From: Fennellomyces sp. T-0311
Taxonomy: Eukaryota > Mucoromycota > Mucoromycetes > Mucorales > Lichtheimiaceae
Assembly (NCBI GenBank): GCA_025266875.1
Contig: JALLLT010000020.1
Location: 124,001-188,000 of the forward strand
DNA: 64,000 nucleotides
Direction of reading: 5' to 3'
Part shown: one piece after another, positions 1-9,599 of the stretch
Position numbering within the stretch: the stretch's first letter is position 1
Layout: each line of letters opens with the position of its first letter
Position numbers and translations under genes: made by a program
Notes under the pieces: generated by a model
Databases searched by the model: none
Told to the model about the DNA's origin: nothing
The model's input: the letters and a program-made list of their open reading frames with translations, nothing else

Positions 1-1155
1 CCGTGATATATTTACGCTCTACCTCAAAAGGTTGGACAGAGCTATGGATTACCAGAAGCGCAAGATCCTTTTGCTGTTGAACAACTTTTCTGGTCACTTT
101 CCAAGGGACTATACCCCTATAAATGTGGAGGTTTTGTATCTACCACCGAATACGACTTCAATGATGCAACCATTAGATGCAGGCATCATTAAGAGTTTCA
201 AAGTGCATGTCAAGCATGTTATTGTATATATATAATTAACTTAAATTCAGCATTGGTTTAACAGATACATTGTGGAATCATGTCAATAGGAACCAGCAGT
301 ATGAACATGCATACGAGAAAATCAAGTTCCGTTTGAAGAGGGGTCTTCCAGCAAATGATGGAACCACTTTCTGTGCTGATGTGCTTACCGGCTTAAAGTG
401 GGCACAAATTGCTTGGGGCAAAGTGACGCCAATCACAATTGGCAATTGTTTTAGAAAGACAAAGGTGCTAGGTGAAGAGGGCGAGACCGCTGACACTGGG
501 TTAGATGAAGCAGAAGAAGTGGCATTGAGTCAGATCCGCGATCATTTAGATCATATGTATGGAGAAAATTCTGAGGAAGCCAAAAACTTCAATGCAAACC
601 CGCCTGAGAAAGCAGGCGTATGCCATAAAGTGCTTTCCAATGATGAAATTGTCAGTATGCTACTTGAAGAAGAGGAGCTTGTAACTGTGTCTACAGAAGC
701 AAGTGATGAATCTTAGCAACAAGACGATGATGTTTCTCCTATTCCGGAGTATACATATTAGCAAAAAGCAGAAAAGATTGAAGACGTACTCAGCTTCTTG
801 AATGGATTGGAGCACGAACCCATCAAAGATGAGTTGCGGAAACTTCGAGATGACTACCGCAAAAAGAGTCGCACCAACCAATCAGCACTGACCTCTTTCT
901 TTACATAATAAAAATTTGTACTTTTTTAGTAAATGTTTTAGATGAAATTACAGACGCCGGTTCGAATCTCACTATATCAGTCATCGGATCTATATAATTA
1001 AGGTAAGCTGAAAAATGCACAACCCAAATTTTGGAGTGCATTGTGCAAAAAGCGAGGTGTGCATTTCTCTTAAGTGTTGAGCTGGATTTGCCAGAATTTG
1101 GTGCAAAAAGCGGGGGTGTGCAAAAAGCGGGGGTGCAAAAAGGGGGGTTCCACTG
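1..1155 (+). mobile_element. Pogo/Tigger-like DNA transposon, copy 1 (3' part; enters from the left edge)
   Basis: The right end is seen directly: subterminal repeats of the type GTGCAAAAAGCGGGGG followed by GGGGTTCCACTG ending at 1155, then the TA dinucleotide at 1156-1157 expected of the Tc1/mariner/pogo superfamily. The same ends bound two other copies in this window (21,029-22,149 and 27,447-29,691), which identifies the family. The element lies inside a Tc1-like relic: the sequence on the far side of the TA codes on the minus strand for the middle of a Tc1-type transposase. Confidence 0.88.
32..903 (+). pseudogene. Pogo/Tigger-like transposase, C-terminal part, decayed
   Basis: This encodes the C-terminal half of a DDE_1 (CENP-B/jerky-type) transposase. 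Exon 32-223 carries the second and third catalytic blocks and PPNTTSMMQPLDAG; an intron of 41 bp (224-264) separates it from the next exon. The second catalytic block reads LLLNNFSGH, whereas the better copy at 28,359-28,640 reads LLLDNFSGH, so a catalytic Asp has become Asn (GAC to AAC). In-frame TAG codons occur at 714-716 and 759-761 where the other copies have CAG (Gln). Homology continues to about 903 (NQSALTS). It is therefore a dead copy; the N-terminal helix-turn-helix exons lie outside the window. Confidence 0.85.
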
Positions 1156-1157
1156 TA

Positions 1158-1878
1158 AGCCTTTCTCGCCCTTCACTATTTCAGCACGCAGCTTGTTGTC
1201 CTGCTGCTCAACAACGAAGGCACCGAAGATCACCATCATCTGTTTCCTTCCAGCATCCTTTACTGTCCCACCATGAGGCAACCAGGTCAGCTTTTGCTAG
1301 TGGAAAAGATAACAGTAGGATTTGTCTAAAAAAATCTCGAGCTGGATTGGAAGACTATTGCTGTTCAAGTTCACTAGTCGTTTTTCAAGGTAAGTGTGTC
1401 GATACTGAACATTGGCCACAGTGTCATGCAGGATGTTCTGTCTATGACCTTTCCCATAGTATAATCCTATATGACAAAGGTGGTTGCGCAACGTTCGCTC
1501 TCCAACAACGTGCCCTTGTGCAAGGAGCAGCTTGCTAAGACTAACTGCAGACATAGGCTCTGCCTTACAGTTGGCCTCGAGCACGATCTCGCGAATTGTC
1601 CTTGTGTACTCATGTTCAAGTTCCAATTTTGGACGTCCGATCACTGATGTGTTGGTGGGTGATTGTTGATGATTGTACGTATGAATGGCGTGTTGCACAA
1701 CGTCGAGTGACACACCACAGACCATAGCAAGTAGCTTGCGTAGTTTTGTGCTACGTGTTACATTGGGCAAAACCGTTTTTTGCTTCAAAGAATGAAGTAC
1801 TTGCATAATGATGCAGTATTCATTGGCCGACATGGCTGCTGCATTATGCTTGGGAGGTGTCCAATCTTTGTTTGACAT
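1158..1878 (-). pseudogene. Tc1-like (DDE_3) transposase, N-terminal half, interrupted by pogo copy 1
   Basis: The translation from 1878 down closely parallels the intact 502-aa transposase at 22,582-24,090: N-terminal helix-turn-helix region, GYY/LHY..GKxxQNILHD block, then FLDKSYC at the first catalytic Asp (FLDESYC in the intact copy), a stop at 1297-1299, and resumption in frame at VIFGAFVVEQ until the pogo terminus at 1155. Its remaining C-terminal half must lie to the left of the pogo insertion, outside the window. It is diverged from, not identical to, the intact copy. A T-rich, TGTAT-containing stretch near 2004-2030 resembles that copy's terminal repeat and may be this element's end. 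Confidence 0.82.
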
Positions 1879-2091
1879 GATGTTCTTAAGTGGAAGTACT
1901 GAAACAAGGTGTCAGGAACACGCTTTACTAAGCTCAAATCTGTGACTATCTTAGTAAAAAACCCGTAAAAAACTAGGTAAAGTACTTGTCAGACAAAAAG
2001 GGGAGTGTATCTTTTTTTCCGCACCTTTACAACTAAATTAACAGTTCTATTTAGATTCGCGAAAGTCGAGTTCCACTTACAAGGTGCAATC

Positions 2092-2541
2092 ATGGAAAAT
2101 ACATGTATCGCTGATTGCATTAGGGTCGTGATGCTTTACCATAGGTCGGGTGGTCCGCGATTGCCAGATCCCCAAATCCGTATCCCAAGCAACTTATCGC
2201 TCTCATATACACAATGGTATGTAAGCGTAATATGGATCACTGTGTTATATGTATACCTAAGTTCTATAAAACAACTTTTTTATAGAATGGCAATGCGTTG
2301 TCAGCACCCTGTATTCATCAGAGAGAGGGGCAACTATTTTGGTGAGAGATCATACTGGGACGGTCTTTACAAAGACGCAGTCAAACAAAGAACACGCCAA
2401 ATGAGTCTAATTGACTGGCCACATGCAGTCCAAGTCCAGACTGACGCGGTAATTGCCGCAGATAATGATTATGAAGAAATTGGCGAGTGGAACACAAACA
2501 TGTTTCTGCAGCACGATTTTGGGCCGTTCCACGCTAATTAG
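2092..2541 (+). CDS. Hypothetical protein, about 149 aa, possibly a transposon-derived fragment
   Basis: An open frame begins at the ATG at 2092 and stops at 2541. The frame is also open upstream to about 2005, but only with a GTG start. No domain is recognised. A 45-bp segment (2220-2264, GTATGT...CTAAG) could be an in-frame intron, so the hydrophobic middle stretch may not be translated. The C-terminus is acidic and aromatic (EEIGEWNTN). It lies just outside the right end of the Tc1-like relic and in a transposon-dense area, so it may be a fragment of another element rather than a host gene. Confidence 0.3.
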   Translation: MENTCIADCIRVVMLYHRSGGPRLPDPQIRIPSNLSLSYTQWYVSVIWITVLYVYLSSIKQLFYRMAMRCQHPVFIRERGNYFGERSYWDGLYKDAVKQRTRQMSLIDWPHAVQVQTDAVIAADNDYEEIGEWNTNMFLQHDFGPFHAN

Positions 2542-3072
2542 GAATGCTAGTCAGAGGTTTATTTTCCCATCCCCTATCCCAAAGTTTATACCGAAATAAA
2601 TGTGGTGAAAAACATTTTTGTGCATAAATTTTCTTATTGAGGGGTGTTTCAATTGATTTCAGTATTAATTAACTCAAGCGTGATCCAAACATTACGAGGG
2701 TACCTATCTACTTTGCCTTTATAGCAGCTGTAAAGGCTTGAAAGGCATATAAAGGTGTTAAAAGGCTCATATGTGACCTATACGGGAAGGGGGGTTGCCT
2801 TTAAGCTCTGAATAGCACCATTTAGTAAACAATACCCCTGTTTAGCCTTTCGTTTATAGATTGATGAACAATGTTGGGATCCAGTGTTTCTATGTTATCC
2901 TCATCGACTATTTCGGCGATGTCCATCTGTAGCAGTCTTGCAAGTAAGGGCTCAGTAGTCTTGGCTTTTTTCACCTTTTTCAGGTACGTCCAGGTAGCAA
3001 CGTAGTCACCTAATCTCTTCTTGTCCTTCAGCGTTTCCCAGGCTTCTTGGTGTTTTTCTAAGTGATATATAC
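2542..3072. other. AT-rich stretch with no recognisable gene
   Basis: I see no convincing coding frame. There is a short cluster of TAAAGGC/AAAGGCAT words near 2715-2765. Sequence from about 2850 to 3072 may encode degraded minus-strand protein continuing from the OTU relic. Confidence 0.5.
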
Positions 3073-3600
3073 TTAGCAGTCAACTTTGGTAGATTTCTTC
3101 ATTTTCAACGCTTCATAATGAGAAGTGCCTTGATCAAACACCATCACAGCTGGCAGTGTACCAACTTTGTTGAGAGGCATATGGTGAGGCAAGTACAGAT
3201 AGTCGTCGTATCTATATGATGAATTATCTTGACAGTTGTTGTAGATTACTATCGGTCTCCGGAAAGTCGAGGCAGCTAGTAGGGCGTCTGTGGAACCGTG
3301 GAACCAATATTGATATGGATAAGGGCCTGATCTGCTGGACTGCGATGTCTTCTTGTTATTCAGTGTTTTATACTCCAGTCTGAAATACAAGGCAGTGAAA
3401 TTGTATACTGATCCAAGGCAGTAATAGTTCATGACCTCGTACACGTTGTCCAGTAGGTAACCGAGCATTTCCTTCTTGACTTTGTTATAGAGATTCTGAT
3501 CTCCATATATAAGCTGTGCAAGTGACCGTATCTGCAATGTCCATTGCTGATAATTTTCACCCTTTGTACTACATACTCCATTGGTATGCCTTTGCCGTTG
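3073..3600 (-). pseudogene. OTU-family cysteine protease relic
   Basis: The minus-strand reading contains the OTU hallmarks in order: RSLAQLIYGDQNLY following the catalytic loop, about 50 residues later FHGSTDALLAAS and RRPIVIYNN (the W-G-G-x-x-E-L strand region), and GTSHYEAL, which matches the conserved His near the C-terminus. The catalytic-Cys loop (normally D-G-x-C) is present only in a neighbouring frame just upstream (N-G-H-C, about 3537-3550), so a one-base shift separates the nucleophile from the rest. OTU domains are carried by some fungal and plant MULEs, and another OTU exon lies at 25,085-25,330, so a transposon origin is likely. There is no obvious start codon. Confidence 0.65.
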
Positions 3601-3870
3601 TTTGAAGGAACAGGTCTAATAGGTTTTAGGTTATATTAGCATAAATCAATAATAATAGATAAAAACTTACTGTCACTTATTTTTTATTCCAAAAAGGTCT
3701 TCGTTGTCATTGCACAGGGGGGAAACGATATATTAAACGGAATTGAAAGTTGTGAAAGTAGCATAAAAAGTGTTAAGCGTAGAAATTTACCCATTTTAAA
3801 ATGAGTAATTGATGTTGAAAAACGTTATTAGTAAAAAATGTTGCTTTTCATTAATTTATTTGAAATTTAC

Positions 3871-4145
3871 TGTGGTATCCAAGGTACTAGCTAGTCGGCA
3901 CTACCGGGTAAACGTATGACGGTACCTGAATAATACATTGACAGCCTTCCGGCTTGACTAGATCTTCCAAGAAGTCTAGAAACATTGCCGTGTCGGCTAT
4001 ATGATATGGCATCCTCCCGGCCACGGCTATTTGATTATGAGTTTTATCTCGAGCAATATAAATAGAGAGAACCGTTAACATAATAAAGACATATTCGATT
4101 CTCACAGAACTTACTGTTTTTCTCGATCCATTCTCTCTCACCACA
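3871..4145 (+). repeat. 5' LTR of the chromovirus
   Basis: 275 bp, TGTGG...CCACA. It contains a TATA box (TATAAATA, 4057-4064) and AATAAA (4082-4087), placing the expected transcript start shortly downstream, around 4090. Confidence 0.96.
4057..4109 (+). promoter_or_regulatory. LTR core promoter and presumed transcript 5' end
   Basis: TATAAATA at 4057-4064 is followed about 25-45 bp later by the presumed RNA start. The segment TCACAGAA at 4102-4109 is the exact reverse complement of the first eight bases of the primer-binding region just after the LTR (4151-4158). The start site itself is inferred. Confidence 0.5.
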
Positions 4146-4150
4146 TTTTT

Positions 4151-4158
4151 TTCTGTGA
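4151..4158 (+). other. Putative self-priming primer-binding site
   Basis: The 25 bp between the LTR and the gag ATG contain no TGG-initial tRNA-type site. Instead TTCTGTGA is complementary to TCACAGAA inside the LTR near the presumed RNA 5' end. That arrangement matches the self-priming described for Tf1-type chromoviruses. The match is short, so this is an inference. Confidence 0.45.
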
Positions 4159-4170
4159 ATTTTCACTACT

Positions 4171-7100
4171 ATGTCACCCAATACTCCTACTCCTACCTCC
4201 AACACTGTCGACAAGGGTAAGCAAGTTGTCCCTCCTGTTAGTCAGCAACAAGCCGAATCTTCGCCCGATGTCAATCCTCCTACTTCCGGATTGGGAAACC
4301 TCTCGCTGGATGGTGGCAGCCCTAGCAGAACTCAAGATCAGATGGATGTTGACCATGAAGAAGGTGATAATGATCGTATGTCGGCAAGCACTGCCATCTT
4401 CCAGACCGGCGCCATTCATTCCATCCACGCCGATCGCATCCAAGCGGCGCTCGTAGCCCGTCAGGCTCATTTGGACCGGATCGCCAGCCTCGATTTGGCG
4501 TATTCACAAGCCGCTGCTATTGACACCACTTCGGCGGAAAGTGCCCAGCTACTGGCCCAACTCGCTTCGGCACAAGCCGCCTATGACACTGCTCGCGCCT
4601 CATGGCACAAGTCCCACCCTTCTCGTTTGGAGTTCTTTTCGGACGAAGAACTGGCCAAGGCCCAGCAAGTGGAGCTGGAAAAGAAGATCCGCACACCGAT
4701 TATTGTCCCGAAGGATTTGCCTGCTCTGCAGTTGCTGGGTATGGCAAGATGGTACCCTCGTAAGGTAGTTCATGATTCCGCTGCCGCCTTTCTTCGTGCC
4801 TTTGAGAAGGAACTCGGTGCCTACCACCTCGACCCCGCCAACGAATGGAAGCGCCTTCTGCCAATGTGTTTGAGTGATTCGCAGAACTTGAAGCTCAAAA
4901 AGCAGATCACCCAGTGGAAAGCCACCAACAAGCACGCTGTGGTTGACTACAAGACCGTCGCCAGGCTCATTACCGCCAAGTATGACACCCAGCTTGCGCG
5001 GTACAAGGAAATGCAAAAGGTGGTGCGAATGCGACAGGGCGAGTCCGAGCCATTGGATGAGTACATCGCCAAGTTCCAAGACCGGTGCATCCACGCTCGT
5101 ATGGTGGACAGGCTAACGCTGGTAATGATTTTTTTGACGTCGTTGAGCTCCCGATACTATGAGCAGGCCTTGAGAACGGTGGTGCAGCACCATGGCAACT
5201 CAATGCCTGAGCAGGTGGACGAAGTCTGTGAGTTGGTCGCCGCAATGGAGTTGTCGGAAGGGGCCAAAAGGCACCGCGACCACCAAGACCGCCACAAGGA
5301 CCGCCACCAAGACCGCCACCAAGACCGCCACAACGATCGCCGCCAAGACCGTGCCAACAAAAGGCATAAGGCCAGCAATGGCCATGTCCAACAAGACCGC
5401 CACCAACATGCCGCTAGACCGCCCACGCCTTGCCACCATTGTGGTAAGCCTTGGAAGCATGGTCATAGGTGCGCTGAATATAAGGCGAATCAGGCCGCAG
5501 GCCAAGTTGCAGCGCCGCAACGACCTGTTTTCCGTGCCCGTGCCGCTGTGGCTTCCTCTTCCCGCGCTCCGCCTCCGTCGGAAAGCGACGACAACTACGA
5601 CTCCGACGATGAAATTGTCTCGGACAAATTGCCTTGTAAGTTGCAAGAAAAAATACTGGATGAAATGGATGAAATACTCACTCCAATCACGATAGAAAAG
5701 AGGAAACGCCTCGCTCTCGTCGACACCGGCGCCAACATTTCGGCGATTTCCAGTTCATTTGTGAAAAAGCTACAAATAAAAATACATTTTAGAACTGGAA
5801 TTATTACTCTTGCTTCACAAGGAATCATCGCCAATAGAATTGGGGTAACCGATGATCTTACCTTTATTTACAATGGTAAAACATACAAACATAGCTTCGA
5901 AGTAATGGATTTACCTAAGCGTTATACTGTCAGTATCGGAATGAATCTATTGTTCAAAATTGGCATTGGACTTACGGGTTTAGCTACCTCTTGGGTACCT
6001 TTGTTACCACTACAAGAAGAAGTAGTAAATGATGAGGCTTTTCAAGCAAATGACTCACCTGCCGCTAGTCCAGAAATTATGGCTGCCTTTATGGAATCAC
6101 TCAATCCGTATTTGAAGGCAAATGCTGATATCCCAGTTACTTCATTCTGTACCATTCCTGAATCAGAAATTCACTTGCCCACGCCACCTGATGTTGTGTG
6201 CTACAAAAAGCAATATGATCTACCAATCAAAATGCGCCCGATAGCAGAAGAACAAATTCAACAGTGGTACAAAGATGGTGTAATTGAACCGTTACCTGCG
6301 AACAGCGATCAGCGCTGGAACTCGCCACTTATCAGTGTTCCGAAAAAGGACTCCATGGGTAACCTGACGAGCTTACGTTTTGTACTTGACGTTAGAGAAG
6401 TCAATAGAAACCTCCCGGATCTGCGGTATCCTCTTCCTCTGGTGAGTACGATATATGATCGTATTGCAGGAAGCAAAGTGATCTCCGTCTGTGATCTGCG
6501 TCAAGCATTCACTCGCTGTAAAGTTGCTGAGGCTGATCGTCATAAACTGTCATTCACCTCACCCATGACCGGCGAAAGATGGTGCTATGTACAAGGATGC
6601 TATGGTATAAAGACGCTTCCGAGTCTATACCAACGAACCGTGGCCATTGCGTTGAAAGGTTTTGAAAGCTTCGCTTGTCACTTCATCGACGATCTTGTCA
6701 TCTTCAGTAAAGACATGGAGGAACACAAACTGCACTGCCAACAAGTTGTCCAACGCTTGACAGAAAGTGGTTTAATCTTAAATCAAGAGAAATCACACTG
6801 GGCACAAACTTGCGTCTATCTTCTAGGCTTCCGTTGCACTGGTTCTAGCATTTCCCTAGATCCCCGAAAAGTAACCAACCTACTAGACATGGAACCACCG
6901 AAGAACGGTAAAGGCGTCATGAGATTCCTAGGCGTTTGTAATTATTTGAGAGACCATATCCCAAACATGAGTAGACTTACCGCACCTCTTGATGAGCTAC
7001 GATCCGCTGGCTCCTTGGAAAAGCTTTGGTTACCTAAGCACCAGAAAGCCTTTGACGATCTCAAATACGCTATTGCTCACGCACCTGCATTACACCCAGT

Positions 7101-8936
7101 GGATTACACTAAGGAGTTGTATATGGCAGTTGATGCCTCCAAAGACGGTATTGGTGCTGCTCTGTATCAAAAGGATGAAAATGACAAAAAGAGCATTATT
7201 GGGTTCATGGCACGTTCCCTACCAAGTCAGAAAAGAATTACAGTGTCACCCGCCGCGAGTTGACCTCACTTGTTTTTGGACTAAAGAAATTCCATAAGTT
7301 CATCTGGGGCTGCTCCAACCTGAAAGTCCAATGCGATCACAAAGCTCTCTCCTATATTCATACACAAAAGGATGTTAATGCACTTATGGCAAATTATTGG
7401 GACACCCTTATGACCTATGACTTTGAAGTCATCTACTTGCCTGGTATCCAGAATGTCCTGGCCGATAATCTGTCGCGCCTCTTCAATGAAGATCGGACGC
7501 TGGAAGGGGGTGAAGCTCAGCCATACACATTCCTTAACAAAAGAAAAACACCGCGTAAGGAATTAGCTCACCGCGCAGTGAAAATCCAGAACGAAACGAT
7601 GGAACCCCCAGAAGAGGAAAGAAAAGACATCCTCGAAAAAGCTCACCTATTTGGCCACTTTGGCGCTGAAGCCATCATAAAGGCAATCCATAGCAATGGA
7701 CTACATTGGACATCGATAAAGGATGACGCTGTAGAAGTCGTAAAATCCTGCAAAGAATGTCAGAAATTCAATATTGCGAAGAAAGGGTATCACCCGCTTA
7801 AAGCAGTCAGAGCTTATTTACCTGGAGACCATTGGTCAATCGACCTCGCTGGACCGCTGACTACATCAAGCAGTGGAAACAATTATCTGTTAGTCATGAT
7901 CGATATATGCACACGATTCGTAGTACTAAGACCTATACCGGACAAACAGTCGCACACAATTGTGAATGAACTCGTCCAAGTATTTATGACCTTCGGATTG
8001 CCCACCATACTTACCTCGGATAATGGCACCGAATTCGTCAACGACCTCATGAAACGATTCGCAAGAGCCAGCAATATTGAGCATAGGCTCGTGAGTCCAT
8101 ACCACCCCAGAGCAAATGGTGCTGCTGAAAGAACCGTACAAACATCAATGCGCGCAATCAAGAAACGTGTAAAAGGTGTCCACAAAAATTGGGATCTATT
8201 CGTACCGAGTGTTCAGTTGTCGATAAACGCGAAAATATCAAAACGCACTGACACCGCGCCCTTCTCGCTGATGTTCGCCAGGAAGATAAATAACTTTGAG
8301 GACTACTGAGATGCCGAAGTACTACCGCCAATGAGCAGAAAAGACTTGTTGGAAAGGATCGAGCATATGTCCGAAGTCGTTTACCCCGCGATTGCTGAAC
8401 GAGTCGAAGCGTTAACGAACAAGCAAAGAGGAAAGTTTGACAAAAAACACCTGCTTGTTGAATTCCCCGTGGATAGTCACGTCATGAAACGCGTAAGGGA
8501 TAAAAAGGGTAAACTCTTCCCTGATTATGAAGGACCCTACACCGTGGTTCATAAGACCAAAGGTGGTTCATACGTATTAAAAGATGAACAAGGAGAAATC
8601 CTCCCCATCAATATACCACCATCGCACCTTAAGCTCATCTCACAGGATGAAATTATGCCTGCAGATCAAATCTACGAAGTCGAAAACATCGTGAAGCATA
8701 AAATAGACCGAAACGGTCAGTATCTGTATAAAGTCCGATGGAGAGGCTATAAACCTGAGGACGATACATGGGAGCCATATGAACAATTCACCGACCCTCG
8801 TACTATTACCAAGTACTGGGAACGGTTAGGAACCAGTCTACCACAAACAAATAATAAGCGTATGCCTGCTGAACGCGCAAAACGCATTAGCCCTCGAAAT
8901 AATGCTGAAAGTCGGAAAAAACGCCGACAAGCATAA
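4171..8936 (+). pseudogene. Chromovirus Gag-Pol polyprotein with one frameshift and one nonsense codon
   Basis: The first ATG after the LTR starts a frame open to 7263. Gag comes first, with an Asp-Arg-His-Gln repeat tract and a CHHC...H...C zinc knuckle near residue 420; then protease (ALVDTGANIS, near 515), reverse transcriptase (FIDDLVIFS in place of Y-x-D-D, near 838) and RNase H (VDASKDGIG, near 985). An A appears to be missing in the AAAAGAA run at 7231-7237, after which the frame resumes with RNase H, the integrase HHCC finger, the integrase triad (WSIDLAG, TSDNGTEF, AAERTVQ), and a C-terminal chromodomain (YEVENIV...YLYKVRWRGY). A TGA at 8307-8309 replaces what is probably CGA. The chromodomain would direct integration to modified histones. 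With two lesions this copy is probably not autonomous. Confidence 0.95.
5274..5400 (+). repeat. Tandem 12-bp repeat in gag encoding Asp-Arg-His-x units
   Basis: About nine tandem copies of a GACCGCCACCAA-like unit encode a strongly basic, His-rich tract just before the zinc knuckle. It also creates long spurious minus-strand frames rich in Trp, Arg and Ser. The tract probably helps nucleic-acid binding. Confidence 0.85.
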
Positions 8937-8960
8937 ATACTCAAAATCGGCTTCAAGCCT

Positions 8961-8972
8961 GGAAGGGGGTAA
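8961..8972 (+). other. Polypurine tract of the chromovirus
   Basis: GGAAGGGGGTAA directly precedes the 3' LTR, the expected site of plus-strand priming. Confidence 0.85.
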
Positions 8973-9247
8973 TGTGGTATCCAAGGTACTAGCTAGTCGG
9001 CACTACTGGGTAAACGTATGACGGTACCTGAATAATACATTGACAGCCTTCCGGCTTGACTAGATCTTCCAAGAAGTCTAGAAACATTGCCGTGTCGGCT
9101 ATATGATATGGCATCCTCCCGGCCACGGCTATTTGATTATGAGTTTTATCTCGAGCAATATAAATAGAGAGAACCGTTAACATAATAAAGACATATTCGA
9201 TTCTCACAGAACTTACTGTTTTTCTCGATCCATTCTCTCTCACCACA
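8973..9247 (+). repeat. 3' LTR of the chromovirus
   Basis: 275 bp, identical to the 5' LTR except for one transition seen by eye, followed by the second TTTAC. Confidence 0.96.
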
Positions 9248-9599
9248 TTTACTTTAACTTTTTTCAGTAAAATAAACTGCTTTTCATTTTGAATGTAGCA
9301 AGCTTTCTTTTGCTTAAATTGACAGACATTGTCATACCTACAGCTGTTTCTAACTAAGATCACCTAGCAGATGAAAGTAAAACTGTTATATTATAATGCG
9401 AATGAGGAGCAATATAAGGCAAAGTATTCTGGATGCAAGAGCGGTACTGTGTACTTATGTATGGCAATTACTATGTACATTTAATGTAAGATTGCTTGGG
9501 TATGATTAAATATATTCGAACATGCGACAAGAAAGAAAAAGTAAATAATTGAATAATATATAAGGCCATATACATAATATGACGAGTAGTGGTATGATG

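Larger units (their letters stand above)
3866..9252 (+). mobile_element. Ty3/gypsy chromovirus, complete element with both LTRs
   Basis: Two 275-bp LTRs (3871-4145 and 8973-9247) start with TGTGG and end with CCACA. The flanking 5-bp target duplication is TTTAC (3866-3870 and 9248-9252). By eye the LTRs differ at one base (ACCGGG versus ACTGGG), so insertion is recent. Internal order is gag, protease, reverse transcriptase, RNase H, integrase, chromodomain, which defines a Ty3-type chromovirus. A third LTR of the same family stands alone at 32,876-33,150. Confidence 0.97.

Noticed and set aside
3887..4144. Minus-strand 85-aa frame, also found at 8989 and 32892
   Set aside because: It lies inside the LTR on the antisense strand and recurs only because the LTR is repeated.
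5157..5646. Long minus-strand frames rich in Trp, Arg, Ser or Val-Ala repeats
   Set aside because: They are antisense shadows of the Asp-Arg-His tandem repeat in gag.
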